Below, one piece after another: positions 16,814-26,805 of a stretch of 64,000 nucleotides of DNA (position 1 is the stretch's first letter; each line of letters opens with the position of its first letter). Position numbers and translations under genes: made by a program. The notes beneath the pieces are model-generated. The model ran no database searches, had not been told where the DNA came from, and was given only the letters and a program-made list of their open reading frames with translations. The DNA comes from Bordetella parapertussis (lineage in GTDB: Bacteria; Pseudomonadota; Gammaproteobacteria; Burkholderiales; Burkholderiaceae_B). Location: assembly GCA_945897365.1 (NCBI GenBank), contig CAMDFD010000002.1, forward strand, positions 62,001 to 126,000, in the 5' to 3' direction.

Positions 16814-19123
16814 TTAAAGCACTGGCGATAGGATCGGTTCTTTGGAACGAATATCAAGCAGCCTGCCCTTGCGCGCCCGCTTGGAAATATAGATCTCAAG
16901 CAAGGCACCACTGAGGATATCTTGGACCTGCTTTGTCCGGTATGTGCCGGTGACTCGCAAGCCCGCTTTGGATACAGGCACGGTCTGCGCCAACACATCA
17001 GGTGCGTCGATTCCCATCAAAATCGTGCCGCGCCCCCCGGAAGCAAGGCTCTTGACCTCTTCTAAGGCAATCACCAACAGCTTGCCACGCGATGTCAGGA
17101 ACGCCACGTGTGTCGCCAAGGCAAAAAGCGGGACAGGCCGCAATAAACGGTCTTTTTCCTCAATTGTGACAAACTGCTTGCCCGCACGTTGACGACTGGT
17201 CATATCGGAGAGTTTGGTCGAAAAACCAAAACCTTGGCTCGTGCTGAGCAGCCATTTGCTATCGGCGGCTGCAGCGATCATATGTTCGATATGTGATCCT
17301 GGTTCGAGATCAATCATTGAGGTCACAGGTGCGCCGTCTCCACGCGCCGAAGGCAGCCCAGAAACCGCTACGCTGTAAACACGACCGTTATCACCGAAAG
17401 CAATCAACGCGTCGGTGCTACGACACTCAAACACGCCATAAGGACCGTCACCCGCTTTGAAGTTGAATTGCGCAACATCGTGACCGTGGCCCTGGCGAGA
17501 GCGCAGCCAACCTTTCTGGGAAACAATCACTGTGACAGGCTCATCCAGAACACGCACTTCTTTGACTGCGCGCTCGGCGACCTCGATAAGCGTGCGCCGT
17601 TCATCGCCATAGAGTTTCGAGTCAGCTTCGATCTCTTTGACAATAAGCTTTTTGAGCGCTGTGGGGTGTTCGATCAGCTCTTGCAGTTTTTGCTGTTCGG
17701 CTTGCTTTTCTGCCAGCTCTTGTTCAATTTTGAATCCTTCGAGTCGCGCAAGCTGACGAAGACGCATATCAAGAATGTCGTCGGCCTGGCGCTCGCTTAA
17801 TTTAAAGCGCGCCATCAAAGCGGGACGAGGTTCGTCGGATTCGCGAATGGTTTGGATGACTTCATCCACATTCAGATACACCAACATCCGCCCTTCGAGC
17901 ACATGAATACGATCGGTAATCTTGTCAAAACGGTAGCGCGTCCGACGAAGGACCGTGTTGGTGCGAAAGCCAATCCACTCCAGCAACACATCGCGCAGCC
18001 CCTTCTGTCGAGGTCTGTGATCCGTGCCAATACAAACCAGATTCATGGCAACACTTGTTTCCATGCTGGTCAAGGCCAACAGAGTCGTGACAAACTCTTC
18101 GCGATCTATTTTTGAGGTTTTAGGCTCAAACACCAAACGAACAGCGGCATCTTTGCCTGACTCGTCACGCACGGCATCCAGCAAAGCAAGCATCTGTGTT
18201 TTGGTCTGCTGCTGCTCGGGTGTTAAGGTTTTCTTGCCTGCTTTAACTTTAGGATTGGTCAGATCCTCAATTTCTTCGAGCACTTTTTGGCAAGAAGCGC
18301 CAGGCGGCAACTCGTGCACAACCAGTTGCCACTGACCGCGTGCCATTTCCTCGAACTGCCAGCGGGCGCGCGCTTTGAGCGAGCCACGTCCGGTTTGATA
18401 GATTTGCGCGATTTCCGCGGGAGCTGTGATGATCTGGCCACCACCGGCAAAATCGGGCCCCGGAACCATTTGATAGAGATCCGCATCGGCAAGCGTAGGG
18501 TTTTTAATCAGCGCGACGCATGCCCCAGCAATTTCGCGCAAATTGTGTGCGGGGATTTCAGTTGCCATGCCGACCGCAATACCCGAAGCGCCATTGAGCA
18601 ACATGACGGGTAAGCGTGCCGGGAGCATGGAGGGCTCTTGGTGGCTACCATCGTAATTGGGGATGAAATCAACAGTGCCTTCGTCTAGCTCGTCAAGCAG
18701 CAAGCGGGCAAAGGGCGTCAGGCGAGCCTCCGTATAGCGCATGGCCGCCGCATTATCGCCATCTCTGGAGCCAAAGTTACCTTGCCCGTCAATGAGGGGA
18801 TAGCGTAAGGAAAACTGCTGCGCCATTCTGACCAAGGCGTCATACGCTGCCTGGTCACCGTGCGGGTGGTATTTACCCAATACATCACCCACGACGCGGG
18901 CGGACTTAACGGGCTTGGCACCCGACTGCAAGCCCATGGCCTGCATCGCGTAAAGGATCCTGCGCTGAACAGGCTTTTGCCCATCGCCGACGTCAGGTAG
19001 CGCGCGACCGCGAACAACAGACACTGCGTAATCGAGATAGGCCTGTTCAGCGTACAAGCCAAGGGTCAAGGATGCCTCGGCATCGCTTGGGTCAAACAAA
19101 CCAGGTTGAGAACTGTCAGTCAT
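16814..19123 (-). CDS. parC: DNA topoisomerase IV subunit A
   Basis: ParC cleaves and religates DNA in topoisomerase IV, the main decatenase at chromosome segregation. The N-terminal breakage domain has YAVSVVRGRALPDVGDGQKPVQRR, GKYHPHGDQAAYDAL, and the active-site Tyr in MRYTEARL (about residue 130). At 769 aa it is near normal length, with a short C-terminal beta-pinwheel. At the positions of E. coli Ser80 and Glu84, which govern quinolone binding, this protein has Gln91 and Asp95. Its ATG directly abuts the parE stop with no gap, so the two are coupled. Confidence 0.96.
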   Translation of the reverse strand: MTDSSQPGLFDPSDAEASLTLGLYAEQAYLDYAVSVVRGRALPDVGDGQKPVQRRILYAMQAMGLQSGAKPVKSARVVGDVLGKYHPHGDQAAYDALVRMAQQFSLRYPLIDGQGNFGSRDGDNAAAMRYTEARLTPFARLLLDELDEGTVDFIPNYDGSHQEPSMLPARLPVMLLNGASGIAVGMATEIPAHNLREIAGACVALIKNPTLADADLYQMVPGPDFAGGGQIITAPAEIAQIYQTGRGSLKARARWQFEEMARGQWQLVVHELPPGASCQKVLEEIEDLTNPKVKAGKKTLTPEQQQTKTQMLALLDAVRDESGKDAAVRLVFEPKTSKIDREEFVTTLLALTSMETSVAMNLVCIGTDHRPRQKGLRDVLLEWIGFRTNTVLRRTRYRFDKITDRIHVLEGRMLVYLNVDEVIQTIRESDEPRPALMARFKLSERQADDILDMRLRQLARLEGFKIEQELAEKQAEQQKLQELIEHPTALKKLIVKEIEADSKLYGDERRTLIEVAERAVKEVRVLDEPVTVIVSQKGWLRSRQGHGHDVAQFNFKAGDGPYGVFECRSTDALIAFGDNGRVYSVAVSGLPSARGDGAPVTSMIDLEPGSHIEHMIAAAADSKWLLSTSQGFGFSTKLSDMTSRQRAGKQFVTIEEKDRLLRPVPLFALATHVAFLTSRGKLLVIALEEVKSLASGGRGTILMGIDAPDVLAQTVPVSKAGLRVTGTYRTKQVQDILSGALLEIYISKRARKGRLLDIRSKEPILSPVL

Positions 19124-21085
19124 TTAGATATCAACCTCTGCGAGATTACCTTTTTCTTCAAGCCAAGTGCGACGGGCGCCAGATTCGCCTTTGCCCATCA
19201 ACATGTCAAACATTTGTGTCGTTGCGGTCTGATCGAGCGCACCGTAACCGACCGGTAACATGCGCCGAGTGTCGGGATTCATGGTGGTTTCCCACAATTG
19301 CGTTGGACTCATTTCACCGAGGCCTTTAAAGCGACTGATATCCCAGGAGCCTTCGCGCACCCCTTCTTTACGAAGCTTGTCCTGCACAGCGTCGAGCTCC
19401 CCCGTATCCAGACAATAGACCTTTCGAGCGGGTCGCTTGCCCAACGCCGGCACATCTACGCGAAAGAGCGGAGGTCGCGCGACAAACACATGACCGAGCT
19501 CGACTAAGCGTGGGAAATGCTTATAAAAAAGTGTCAGCAATAGCACCTGAATATGGGAACCATCAACGTCCGCATCTGAGAGGATGCAGACGCGCCCGTA
19601 GCGCAAGCCTGAAAGATCTGGCGTGTCATTAGGACCGTGAGGATCCACACCAATCGCCACAGAGATATCGTGAATTTCGTTATTGGCGAACAAACGATCC
19701 CGATCGACCTCCCAGGAGTTCAGGACCTTGCCGCGTAAAGGCAGAATGGCTTGAAACTCTTTGTCACGCCCCATTTTGGCGGAGCCACCTGCGGAGTCGC
19801 CCTCAACGAGAAAAACTTCGGTACGGGCTATATCAGAGGACTCGCAATCAGTCAGTTTGCCTGGCAGTACCGCCACGCCTGAACTCTTGCGCTTTTCGAC
19901 CTTTTGGGCCGAACGCGCGCGGGCCTGCGCTTGACGGATCGCCAACTCGGCGAGCTTTTTTCCGTACTCAACATGACTATTGAGCCACAAGTCCAGAGAA
20001 GTCCGCACAAAGCCGCCGACTAAACGCACAGCATCGCGACTGTTGAGCCGTTCTTTGATCTGTCCCTGAAACTGAGGATCAAGAACCTTGGCAGACAACA
20101 CAAAACTGGTGCGGGCAAACACATCCTCGGGTAGCAGTTTGATACCTTTGGGTAACAAGCTATGCAACTCGGCGAACCCTTTGACAGCCGCAAAAAGGCC
20201 TTCGCGTAAGCCCGACTCGTGGGTACCCCCCGCAGGCGTGGGAATGAGGTTGACATAAGACTCGCGCACCACATTGCCCTCGTCGGCCCAAGCGACTACC
20301 CATTGAGCACCCTCACCCTCGGCGAAATTTTCATGGTCGGCTGAGGCAAACTGCTCGCCGCCGAACAGCGGAATACGCAACTCTAAGCCCTGAAGCGCCT
20401 CGGTGAGATAACCCTCGAGGCCGTCTTGGTATTGCCAGGTCCGCGTCTCTCCCGTTTTTTCGTTCAGATAAGTGACTTTGACGCCCGCCATCAACACCGC
20501 TTTGCTGCGAAGCAAATGCATGAGCTCATGCGTCGGAATTGCCGGAGAATCAAAAAACGAAACATCCGGCCAGACTCTGACTCGGGTACCTGACTTTTTA
20601 CGTGCAAGCTCTGGAACGACTTTGAGGGGCTCTGCAACATCGCCATTGGCAAACGCCATGCGGTGGGCGGTGCCTTCACGCCACACCACAAGCTCTAGGC
20701 GCTTGGACAACGCGTTAGTGACCGAGACCCCCACGCCATGCAACCCGCCCGAGAAAGCATACGCTCCGCCACCTTTCTTGTCGAACTTACCTCCCGCATG
20801 CAGTCGCGTAAAGACAAGCTCGGCGACAGGTGCTTTTTCCTCAGGATGCAGTCCAACAGGAATGCCGCGTCCATCGTCTTCGACCGTGATACTGCCATCG
20901 GTTTGCATCGTGACTTGAATGTGCTTACCAAATCCAGCAAGTGCTTCGTCAGCTGCGTTATCAATCACCTCCTGAATAATATGCAAGGGATTTTCCGTTC
21001 GGGTATACATGCCAGGACGTTGACGTACCGGCTCAAGCCCTTTTAGGACACGGATGGATGATTCGTTGTAAGACTTTGTACTCAA
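19124..21085 (-). CDS. parE: DNA topoisomerase IV subunit B
   Basis: ATPase subunit of topoisomerase IV, 653 aa. The GHKL ATP-binding domain shows RQRPGMYT, EVIDNAADEALAGF, VEDDGRGIPVGLH and GGLHGVGVSVTNALS. The Toprim domain shows VEGDSAGGSAKMGRD, LPLRGKVLN and LSDADVDGSHI. The C-terminus ends MLMGKGESGARRTWLEEKG. Length and motif spacing fit ParE rather than GyrB. The only plausible start is a TTG at 21085 with GGGGA upstream. It precedes parC directly. A perfect 13-bp inverted repeat lies about 70 bases upstream of the start. Confidence 0.96.
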   Translation of the reverse strand: MSTKSYNESSIRVLKGLEPVRQRPGMYTRTENPLHIIQEVIDNAADEALAGFGKHIQVTMQTDGSITVEDDGRGIPVGLHPEEKAPVAELVFTRLHAGGKFDKKGGGAYAFSGGLHGVGVSVTNALSKRLELVVWREGTAHRMAFANGDVAEPLKVVPELARKKSGTRVRVWPDVSFFDSPAIPTHELMHLLRSKAVLMAGVKVTYLNEKTGETRTWQYQDGLEGYLTEALQGLELRIPLFGGEQFASADHENFAEGEGAQWVVAWADEGNVVRESYVNLIPTPAGGTHESGLREGLFAAVKGFAELHSLLPKGIKLLPEDVFARTSFVLSAKVLDPQFQGQIKERLNSRDAVRLVGGFVRTSLDLWLNSHVEYGKKLAELAIRQAQARARSAQKVEKRKSSGVAVLPGKLTDCESSDIARTEVFLVEGDSAGGSAKMGRDKEFQAILPLRGKVLNSWEVDRDRLFANNEIHDISVAIGVDPHGPNDTPDLSGLRYGRVCILSDADVDGSHIQVLLLTLFYKHFPRLVELGHVFVARPPLFRVDVPALGKRPARKVYCLDTGELDAVQDKLRKEGVREGSWDISRFKGLGEMSPTQLWETTMNPDTRRMLPVGYGALDQTATTQMFDMLMGKGESGARRTWLEEKGNLAEVDI

Positions 21086-21153
21086 GTTATCCCCAAGATC
21101 TGTGGAAAAGATCGCCCATTTTACGGAAATTGGTAATCGGGGTGCGGCAAGCC

Positions 21154-21182
21154 CTTATCTGCTCAAAAATTGAGCAGATAAG
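21154..21182. repeat. Perfect 13-bp inverted repeat (hairpin) in the parE/trxA divergent region
   Basis: Arms CTTATCTGCTCAA and TTGAGCAGATAAG, separated by AAA. It lies in the 288-base gap between divergent parE and trxA, 69 bases upstream of the parE start and 191 bases upstream of trxA. No T-run follows on either strand, so it is not a standard terminator. It may be an operator or a leader hairpin of parE. The rest of the gap is A/T-rich and should hold promoters both ways, but I could not pick one with confidence. Confidence 0.75.
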
Positions 21183-21373
21183 CGGCCACTAGCACTCAGG
21201 TTAAAAATGCCCACTTAATTGAAAAGTCACCATCGAGTTCATCGAATGGGTCCAAATTGTGCTTTAATGAATAAACGTACTAGAAAGATGCTCTGTTGCA
21301 GGTTGTTTAAATCAACGAATAGGCTCGTCTGAGATTCTTACAGACCTATAGCTGAAATACCCTAGAGAAAATC

Positions 21374-21700
21374 ATGAGTGAAAACATCAAAAACGTAAGC
21401 GATATCAGCTTCGATACGGACGTATTGAAATCCTCACAGCCCGTGCTGGTAGACTATTGGGCGGCTTGGTGTGGTCCATGCAAAATGATCGCACCGATGC
21501 TCGAAGAAGTCGCCACCGAGTTTGCTGGCAAGGTCACCGTTGCTAAACTGAACGTTGACGAAAATCAGGAAACGGCCGCTAAGTTCGGCATCCGAGGCAT
21601 TCCAACGTTGATGTTGTTTAAGGATGGCAAAGTTGCTGCGACCAAGGTTGGCGCACTTTCAAAATCCCAGCTGACTGAGTTTTTAAACGGCGCGATCTAA
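21374..21700 (+). CDS. trxA: Thioredoxin 1
   Basis: Cytoplasmic thioredoxin, 108 aa, the normal length of TrxA. The active site WCGPCK is at about residues 34-39 after VDYWAA; the cis-Pro loop is GIRGIPTLMLFK. It reduces disulfides in ribonucleotide reductase and many other enzymes, recharged by thioredoxin reductase. No signal peptide is present. It stands immediately before rho, an order common in proteobacteria. A weak AGAG precedes the ATG. Confidence 0.97.
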   Translation: MSENIKNVSDISFDTDVLKSSQPVLVDYWAAWCGPCKMIAPMLEEVATEFAGKVTVAKLNVDENQETAAKFGIRGIPTLMLFKDGKVAATKVGALSKSQLTEFLNGAI

Positions 21701-21713
21701 CTCGTTTCCACGC

Positions 21714-21734
21714 GCGGGCCCCTTCGAGGCCCGC
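21714..21734 (+). other. GC-rich hairpin between trxA and rho
   Basis: Stem GCGGGCC / GGCCCGC with a 7-base loop, 14 bases after the trxA stop and about 105 bases before rho. There is no T-run after it, so it is not a good intrinsic terminator. It may protect the trxA mRNA end or form part of the rho leader, where rho autoregulates in E. coli. Confidence 0.5.
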
Positions 21735-21839
21735 CATTGACTCTGCTTAGCGCGAGCTGTTCTCTGCAAGATTTCCTTTTAACTCCCTTTTTTTGACCCT
21801 TGTCTTCATTAACGAAGCCACTTTTCCAGATAAATATCA

Positions 21840-23096
21840 ATGCACCTTAATGAACTGAAGGCGCAGCACGTTTCGCAGCTGCTCGAAATGGCCGCCGGTC
21901 TCGAAATCGAAAACGCAAACCGCCTCCGCAAGCAAGAACTGATGTTTGCAATCATGAAGCGACGCGCTAAACAAGGCGAACAAATTTTTGGAGATGGCGT
22001 ACTCGAAGTCTTGCCTGACGGCTTTGGATTTCTGCGCTCCCCAGATACTTCGTATTTAGCCAGTACTGACGATATCTATATCTCTCCCTCGCAAATTCGC
22101 CGCTTTAATCTTCATACTGGCGACTCCATTGAGGGAGAAGTACGTACTCCCAAGGATGGAGAGCGCTATTTCGCTCTTGTCAAAGTCGACAAGGTCAATG
22201 GGTTTCCTCCAGAGGCAATCAAGCACCGCATCATGTTTGAAAACCTGACGCCGCTGCATCCGGATAAAGTCATGACGCTCGAGCGCGACATCAAGAGCGA
22301 GGAGAACCTGACCGGTCGAATTCTGGATATTTTTGCTCCAATTGGTAAAGGTCAACGCGGCTTGATCGTCGCAAGCCCTAAGTCTGGTAAGACGGTTATG
22401 ATGCAGCACATCGCGCATGCGATCACAACGAATTTTCCCGACGCAGTGATGATCGTGATGCTCGTTGACGAGCGCCCTGAGGAAGTCACCGAGATGCAGC
22501 GTACCGTTCGCGGTGAGGTCGTCGCCTCCACGTTCGATGAGCCCGCTACGCGCCATGTCCAAGTCGCTGAAATGGTGATCGAACGTGCCAAGCGCTTGGT
22601 TGAAATGAAAAAAGATGTGGTGATTTTGCTAGACTCAATCACCCGTCTTGCCCGCGCCTACAACACTGTTGTTCCTGCCTCCGGCAAGGTATTGACAGGT
22701 GGCGTAGATGCAAACGCGCTCCAGCGTCCAAAGCGTTTCTTTGGTGCTGCACGCAATCTCGAAGAAGGTGGTTCGCTTACCATCATCGGCACGGCCCTGA
22801 TTGAAACGGGCAGCCGTATGGACGAAGTCATCTATGAGGAATTCAAAGGTACGGGCAACTCCGAGGTTCACCTCGAGCGTCGTCTTGCTGAAAAACGTGT
22901 TTATCCCGCGATTAACCTCAATAAATCCGGCACGCGTCGTGAAGAGTTGCTCATCAAGCCTGATTTACTTCAAAAGATTTGGGTGTTGCGTAAATTTATC
23001 CATGATATGGATGAGGTCGAGGCAATGGAGTTCATCATGGACAAAATGCGCTCCACAAAGAACAACGCTGAGTTTTTTGACATGATGAAAAAATAA
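21840..23096 (+). CDS. rho: Transcription termination factor Rho
   Basis: Hexameric RNA helicase that ends transcription at Rho-dependent sites. 418 aa, almost exactly E. coli length (419). The N-terminal helical part starts MHLNELKAQHVSQLL. The cold-shock-like primary RNA site includes GVLEVLPDGFGFLRSPD. The Walker A is ASPKSGKTVMM, the Walker B is VVILLDSITRLARAYN, and the Q- and R-loop region includes VLTGGVDANALQRPKRFFGAARN. The 139-base leader after trxA is pyrimidine-rich in its second half, compatible with autoregulation. It converges with yhdP, 6 bases apart. Confidence 0.98.
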   Translation: MHLNELKAQHVSQLLEMAAGLEIENANRLRKQELMFAIMKRRAKQGEQIFGDGVLEVLPDGFGFLRSPDTSYLASTDDIYISPSQIRRFNLHTGDSIEGEVRTPKDGERYFALVKVDKVNGFPPEAIKHRIMFENLTPLHPDKVMTLERDIKSEENLTGRILDIFAPIGKGQRGLIVASPKSGKTVMMQHIAHAITTNFPDAVMIVMLVDERPEEVTEMQRTVRGEVVASTFDEPATRHVQVAEMVIERAKRLVEMKKDVVILLDSITRLARAYNTVVPASGKVLTGGVDANALQRPKRFFGAARNLEEGGSLTIIGTALIETGSRMDEVIYEEFKGTGNSEVHLERRLAEKRVYPAINLNKSGTRREELLIKPDLLQKIWVLRKFIHDMDEVEAMEFIMDKMRSTKNNAEFFDMMKK

Positions 23097-23102
23097 GTGC
23101 CT

Positions 23103-26100
23103 CTAGTCGCCAATCAAAGGTTGGCTAGGCACCGGCGTTGGGACACCGATTGGGATGAGCTCTGGCTCATCCCAAGTTCCTTTGACCTCATACTTTGCAC
23201 TCATCGCCCGCTCGATGGGATTTCGCAATAAAAACTGTGTGACAAGCGCACTCAGTCCAGCCAGCGGATTGACGACAAACGCAGTCGCAACGGCAGCACC
23301 GCTCATATCAAGAAGAGGGCGAACATCCGCATCCATATTCCAACTTTTTTGTGTGAGGTTCGAGCCTCCCGTCAGTGAAATACGCGCAATCGGACTGCGA
23401 ACAACAAGGTTTTCTGTGTGAACGAAGCCTTGCTTGAGCGTCAAATCACCTTTGATGCTGTTCCAAGGGAAACCGTCTTTGAACTCACTCCCTGTTCTGA
23501 AATTAAAACTCAAAATGCGTTGAAGCGACTGCAGAGAAAGCACTTCAAGCAAACGCGCGCTGCGAGAGTTCACATGTTGAAAAACGCCGTCTTTGAGATC
23601 AACGGCCACCTCGCCATTCAGACCTGTGTAGGCGTAAACCCAAGGGAAATTCAGCCAATTGATCTTTGCGTTGATCGTGCCAGAGCCTTGGAGCGCACGA
23701 TTTTGGTGGCCTAATTGATCGGACAACTTCCCTAAATTGGAAATCGTAATCGAGGTGTCCAAGTTAATGCCCCGGTCAGGACCCTTGAGAAACCATGTTC
23801 CTTTTGCTGTCATTTTTGCATTCGGATTCGAAACTTCAAGTTCGTTGATCATCCAGCGCGAACCATTATCTGCCTTGGCGCCCACAAGATGCAGGCCCCC
23901 TAATCGACTGCCGAATAAGGTGAAGTCTTCAACCGACAAATCGATCGCTGGCATCGATGACCATTGCTTTTCGTCAATGACCTCGGTTTTAGGCGGATCT
24001 TGTGCAGAGGTGCCTTGGGTACCGACTGAAAGCTTTGAAAACCTTGCCACGACAGGACCGACCAACCCTCGTGCTCCAGTCGTCCACGAGGCAACCCCTT
24101 GAGTTTCTCTGGATTCAAGACGTGCCGCCCACTTTTGAGCCGTCGTTTTGCTGAGCATTAAATCCAAATCATGCAAGCTCAACTCAGCGAATATAAACTC
24201 GGGAGAGCGCAGGCGCAATTGTTGCAAAGGAGGGAACAGGGCGGGCGTTGCTGCGGCAGCGTTGGATCCGGATGGTGACGTGAACTGATCCGTGAGCGAT
24301 TTCCAATCATCCCAATTCACACGATCAAAACCGAGATTCACGTTCAGCCCAGAAGGGGGCAGTACGGCAGGGCCTCCCATCACGATCGCACCGCGAGAAA
24401 AATAAGAGGGTTCTCGCCCGTTTGGGGTGTGTTCAAAGCGTCCATTCAACACGGTGCCCATACTGAAGGTCAAGGCTGTTCTGTCGACTTTTCCTTGCTG
24501 AAAACTCTGTAATCGAACAGACAGTGGACGTTTTTGCGCCGCTGTCTTTCCAAGGGGTGGGGGTAATTTGATTGTGAGACCTTCGAGACTTGAGCGCACT
24601 TCAAGATCGATACCTCCTGTCGCAGAGCCTTTGATGTCAGCTTGATAGCCAGTGCGTCCAGTGACTGCAAGCAAGGCGCTCAGCTGTTGATATTTTTCAG
24701 CAGCAATGCTTGTCAACTCCCCTTGCAGAGCAAATTGGCGCAGTTTTGGCCCCCACTCCCCGGACAAGGTCACGGGTCCGCCCAACGCCTCACCTCGCAT
24801 CTCTTTGACAATCACAACCTCATCATTGAACTCAAAGACTCCATTGATTTTTTCAATCGGAACGCTATCTTTATTTAAAGCAATCGCAGTATCAGATAAT
24901 TTGAATTGGCCGTTGATCGACACAACACGCTGTTGATTAAGATCAAAATCAAAGGACAATGGCATCGATGCTTGACCTTTTACCTCTAAGGTCTCAACTT
25001 GTTTGCCTAAGTCATGCTGAATAGGCGTCCTATTAAGCATCGCCAAGTAATCTTGCACTAAACCAGTGCTATTTAGACGCACGTAGACCTTAGGATTTAA
25101 GTTCAGATCAGGCGCATGCACTTCTAGCCCTGAAATCTGTATCGGACGTCCATGCATGCCGATCACTTGGGCTTGATCACTTTTGATCGTCAAATCCAAC
25201 TTATCGAACCGCAAGTTGCCACTCAAGAGGGTGACGGGTGGCCACTGCGGCTGATGAGGCTCAACATAGGCATAATCAATCGACACCTGATCAAGCTGAC
25301 CCTCCAGGCGAAACACTCCAGCTTCAGAACCTGGTTGATTAAAGGGAAATTTGGATAAATCCCCCTGGAGCGTCATCCCCACCTGATTCAGCGTGCCGTT
25401 GAGTATTGCACGACGCAGCCACTCCCGCGTCTCGGCGCTGACCTCTGTGCTGACATAGTGATGCAGCTTTGTAGGATCCACCCCATTAAGCTTGCCCGTG
25501 ATATCGACTAGCCCGGGCGAGGCAGGCTCCCCTTGTATCCACTTGCCACTAAAATCCGCACGCATACTCCCCGACTGTAAACCGAGTTGTGTCGCAGTGA
25601 TTTGAAGCTTTTGGCTCGCATTACGATTCCATTGGGTTTTAGCAGAGACGTCCCCAACTGAAAGAGTTCGGGGATCAAACAAACTAGAGTCGACTTGTAA
25701 ACCTTGGCCGCTCAAGGTCAGAGAAGCCCCCACCCGATTTGGGCTGCGATCGAAAAGCATCCATGTATTTTCTGGAAAAAGATCGCCCAACCAGCCGCTC
25801 AGGCGTGCCTCGAGGCGCTCCGCTCTGATCACGGTTTTGTCACGATCGCTCAAATGAAGCGCTGCGTAAGCCCCCGCCAGATCAATCGTCGCCCGTCCTA
25901 CATGACCCGAGGATATCGCCAGCCAAAGACGTGTTGCAAAACGGCCTTCTGTTTTGGGGAGATCCACCCAAGGAGACCAAGCACTAGGTTGAGCGTCATT
26001 GATTTCAATAAAAATTTCAGCTTCGCCTTGCTCATGCGAGGCGAGTGGATTGAAAATATTATCCGTACGGGCAATGAGTTCGATGGTGCTGCCGAGCTCT

Positions 26101-26723
26101 TGGGGCAGACTCGCACTCACCCGCATTTGATGGCGAAAAATGCTGTTATTAATATTGAAGTTAATACCTTCAATCGCAAGCTCTGGTGCTTCTCGAAGAT
26201 GATCTTTCCAATAAAAGGTCGCATCGCGGATGGTGATTTGACCCTGACTCAACAACCAGCGAACAGCGGGTGTATCTGTGGAAAAATTAAATCTATCAGG
26301 ACTTTGCTCGCCGAGCACAGTGGATGCAAAAACGATTTGGCCATCTGTCCTGCGACTGCCTGACAGATGAATGCCGTTGACCTCAAGCTTTCGTAAACGC
26401 AAATCCAAATTGAAAATACTGCGCCAAGACACGACAGCGAACGCATCAGGCACATACAAAAGCTCAACATTGCTATGTCGATCACGCAATCTGAGATTTT
26501 CTAGCGCTAAAGTAGGATTTAGGCCAGACCAGCTGGCGGCAATTTCACCCATGGTGACATCCGCACCAAGTGCCCTGGAGAGTCGCTTTTCAATTTCTGG
26601 ACGCCAATCGTTAATGTGTGGCAAAACCAGATAGCGCACGCCTAACATCGTAGCTGCTGCTGCAAAATAGAGCAGCAAAAGACTCATCATTAGGAAACGC
26701 AGTGATTTTTTAATAAATATCAA
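23103..26723 (-). CDS. yhdP: AsmA-like protein of the YhdP family
   Basis: Very large envelope protein, 1206 aa, similar in size to E. coli YhdP (1266). One N-terminal membrane helix (MMSLLLLYFAAAATMLGVRYL, about residues 12-32) anchors a long periplasmic beta-rich region of the AsmA/TamB kind. The C-terminus carries the YhdP-type signature GVFQHVNSRSARLLEVLSLQ and WNMDADVRPLLDMSGAAVA. In E. coli YhdP moves phospholipids toward the outer membrane, together with TamB and YdbH. The start could be the TTG at 26723 or the ATG about 11 codons in (26690). It diverges from glnE. Confidence 0.9.
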   Translation of the reverse strand: MIFIKKSLRFLMMSLLLLYFAAAATMLGVRYLVLPHINDWRPEIEKRLSRALGADVTMGEIAASWSGLNPTLALENLRLRDRHSNVELLYVPDAFAVVSWRSIFNLDLRLRKLEVNGIHLSGSRRTDGQIVFASTVLGEQSPDRFNFSTDTPAVRWLLSQGQITIRDATFYWKDHLREAPELAIEGINFNINNSIFRHQMRVSASLPQELGSTIELIARTDNIFNPLASHEQGEAEIFIEINDAQPSAWSPWVDLPKTEGRFATRLWLAISSGHVGRATIDLAGAYAALHLSDRDKTVIRAERLEARLSGWLGDLFPENTWMLFDRSPNRVGASLTLSGQGLQVDSSLFDPRTLSVGDVSAKTQWNRNASQKLQITATQLGLQSGSMRADFSGKWIQGEPASPGLVDITGKLNGVDPTKLHHYVSTEVSAETREWLRRAILNGTLNQVGMTLQGDLSKFPFNQPGSEAGVFRLEGQLDQVSIDYAYVEPHQPQWPPVTLLSGNLRFDKLDLTIKSDQAQVIGMHGRPIQISGLEVHAPDLNLNPKVYVRLNSTGLVQDYLAMLNRTPIQHDLGKQVETLEVKGQASMPLSFDFDLNQQRVVSINGQFKLSDTAIALNKDSVPIEKINGVFEFNDEVVIVKEMRGEALGGPVTLSGEWGPKLRQFALQGELTSIAAEKYQQLSALLAVTGRTGYQADIKGSATGGIDLEVRSSLEGLTIKLPPPLGKTAAQKRPLSVRLQSFQQGKVDRTALTFSMGTVLNGRFEHTPNGREPSYFSRGAIVMGGPAVLPPSGLNVNLGFDRVNWDDWKSLTDQFTSPSGSNAAAATPALFPPLQQLRLRSPEFIFAELSLHDLDLMLSKTTAQKWAARLESRETQGVASWTTGARGLVGPVVARFSKLSVGTQGTSAQDPPKTEVIDEKQWSSMPAIDLSVEDFTLFGSRLGGLHLVGAKADNGSRWMINELEVSNPNAKMTAKGTWFLKGPDRGINLDTSITISNLGKLSDQLGHQNRALQGSGTINAKINWLNFPWVYAYTGLNGEVAVDLKDGVFQHVNSRSARLLEVLSLQSLQRILSFNFRTGSEFKDGFPWNSIKGDLTLKQGFVHTENLVVRSPIARISLTGGSNLTQKSWNMDADVRPLLDMSGAAVATAFVVNPLAGLSALVTQFLLRNPIERAMSAKYEVKGTWDEPELIPIGVPTPVPSQPLIGD

Positions 26724-26732
26724 AACCTAGCC

Positions 26733-26760
26733 TTGCCTCTGAAATATAAATCACTAGAAT
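26733..26760 (+). promoter_or_regulatory. Candidate sigma-70 promoter of glnE
   Basis: TTGCCT (-35) and TAGAAT (-10) separated by 16 bases, in the 64-base gap between divergent yhdP and glnE. Transcription would start near 26767, 20-40 bases before the glnE start. Pattern match only. Confidence 0.35.
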
Positions 26761-26805
26761 AGAAAGCATATTTCTGACCATTTTAACTTGACGATACGCC
26801 ATCCA

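Noticed and set aside
21714..21734. Hairpin between trxA and rho as an intrinsic terminator
   Set aside because: Stem is GC-rich but lacks a following T-run, so listed only as a hairpin.
25704..26363. 219-codon open frame on the plus strand inside yhdP
   Set aside because: Antisense to a conserved large gene; no recognisable domain, no ribosome site.
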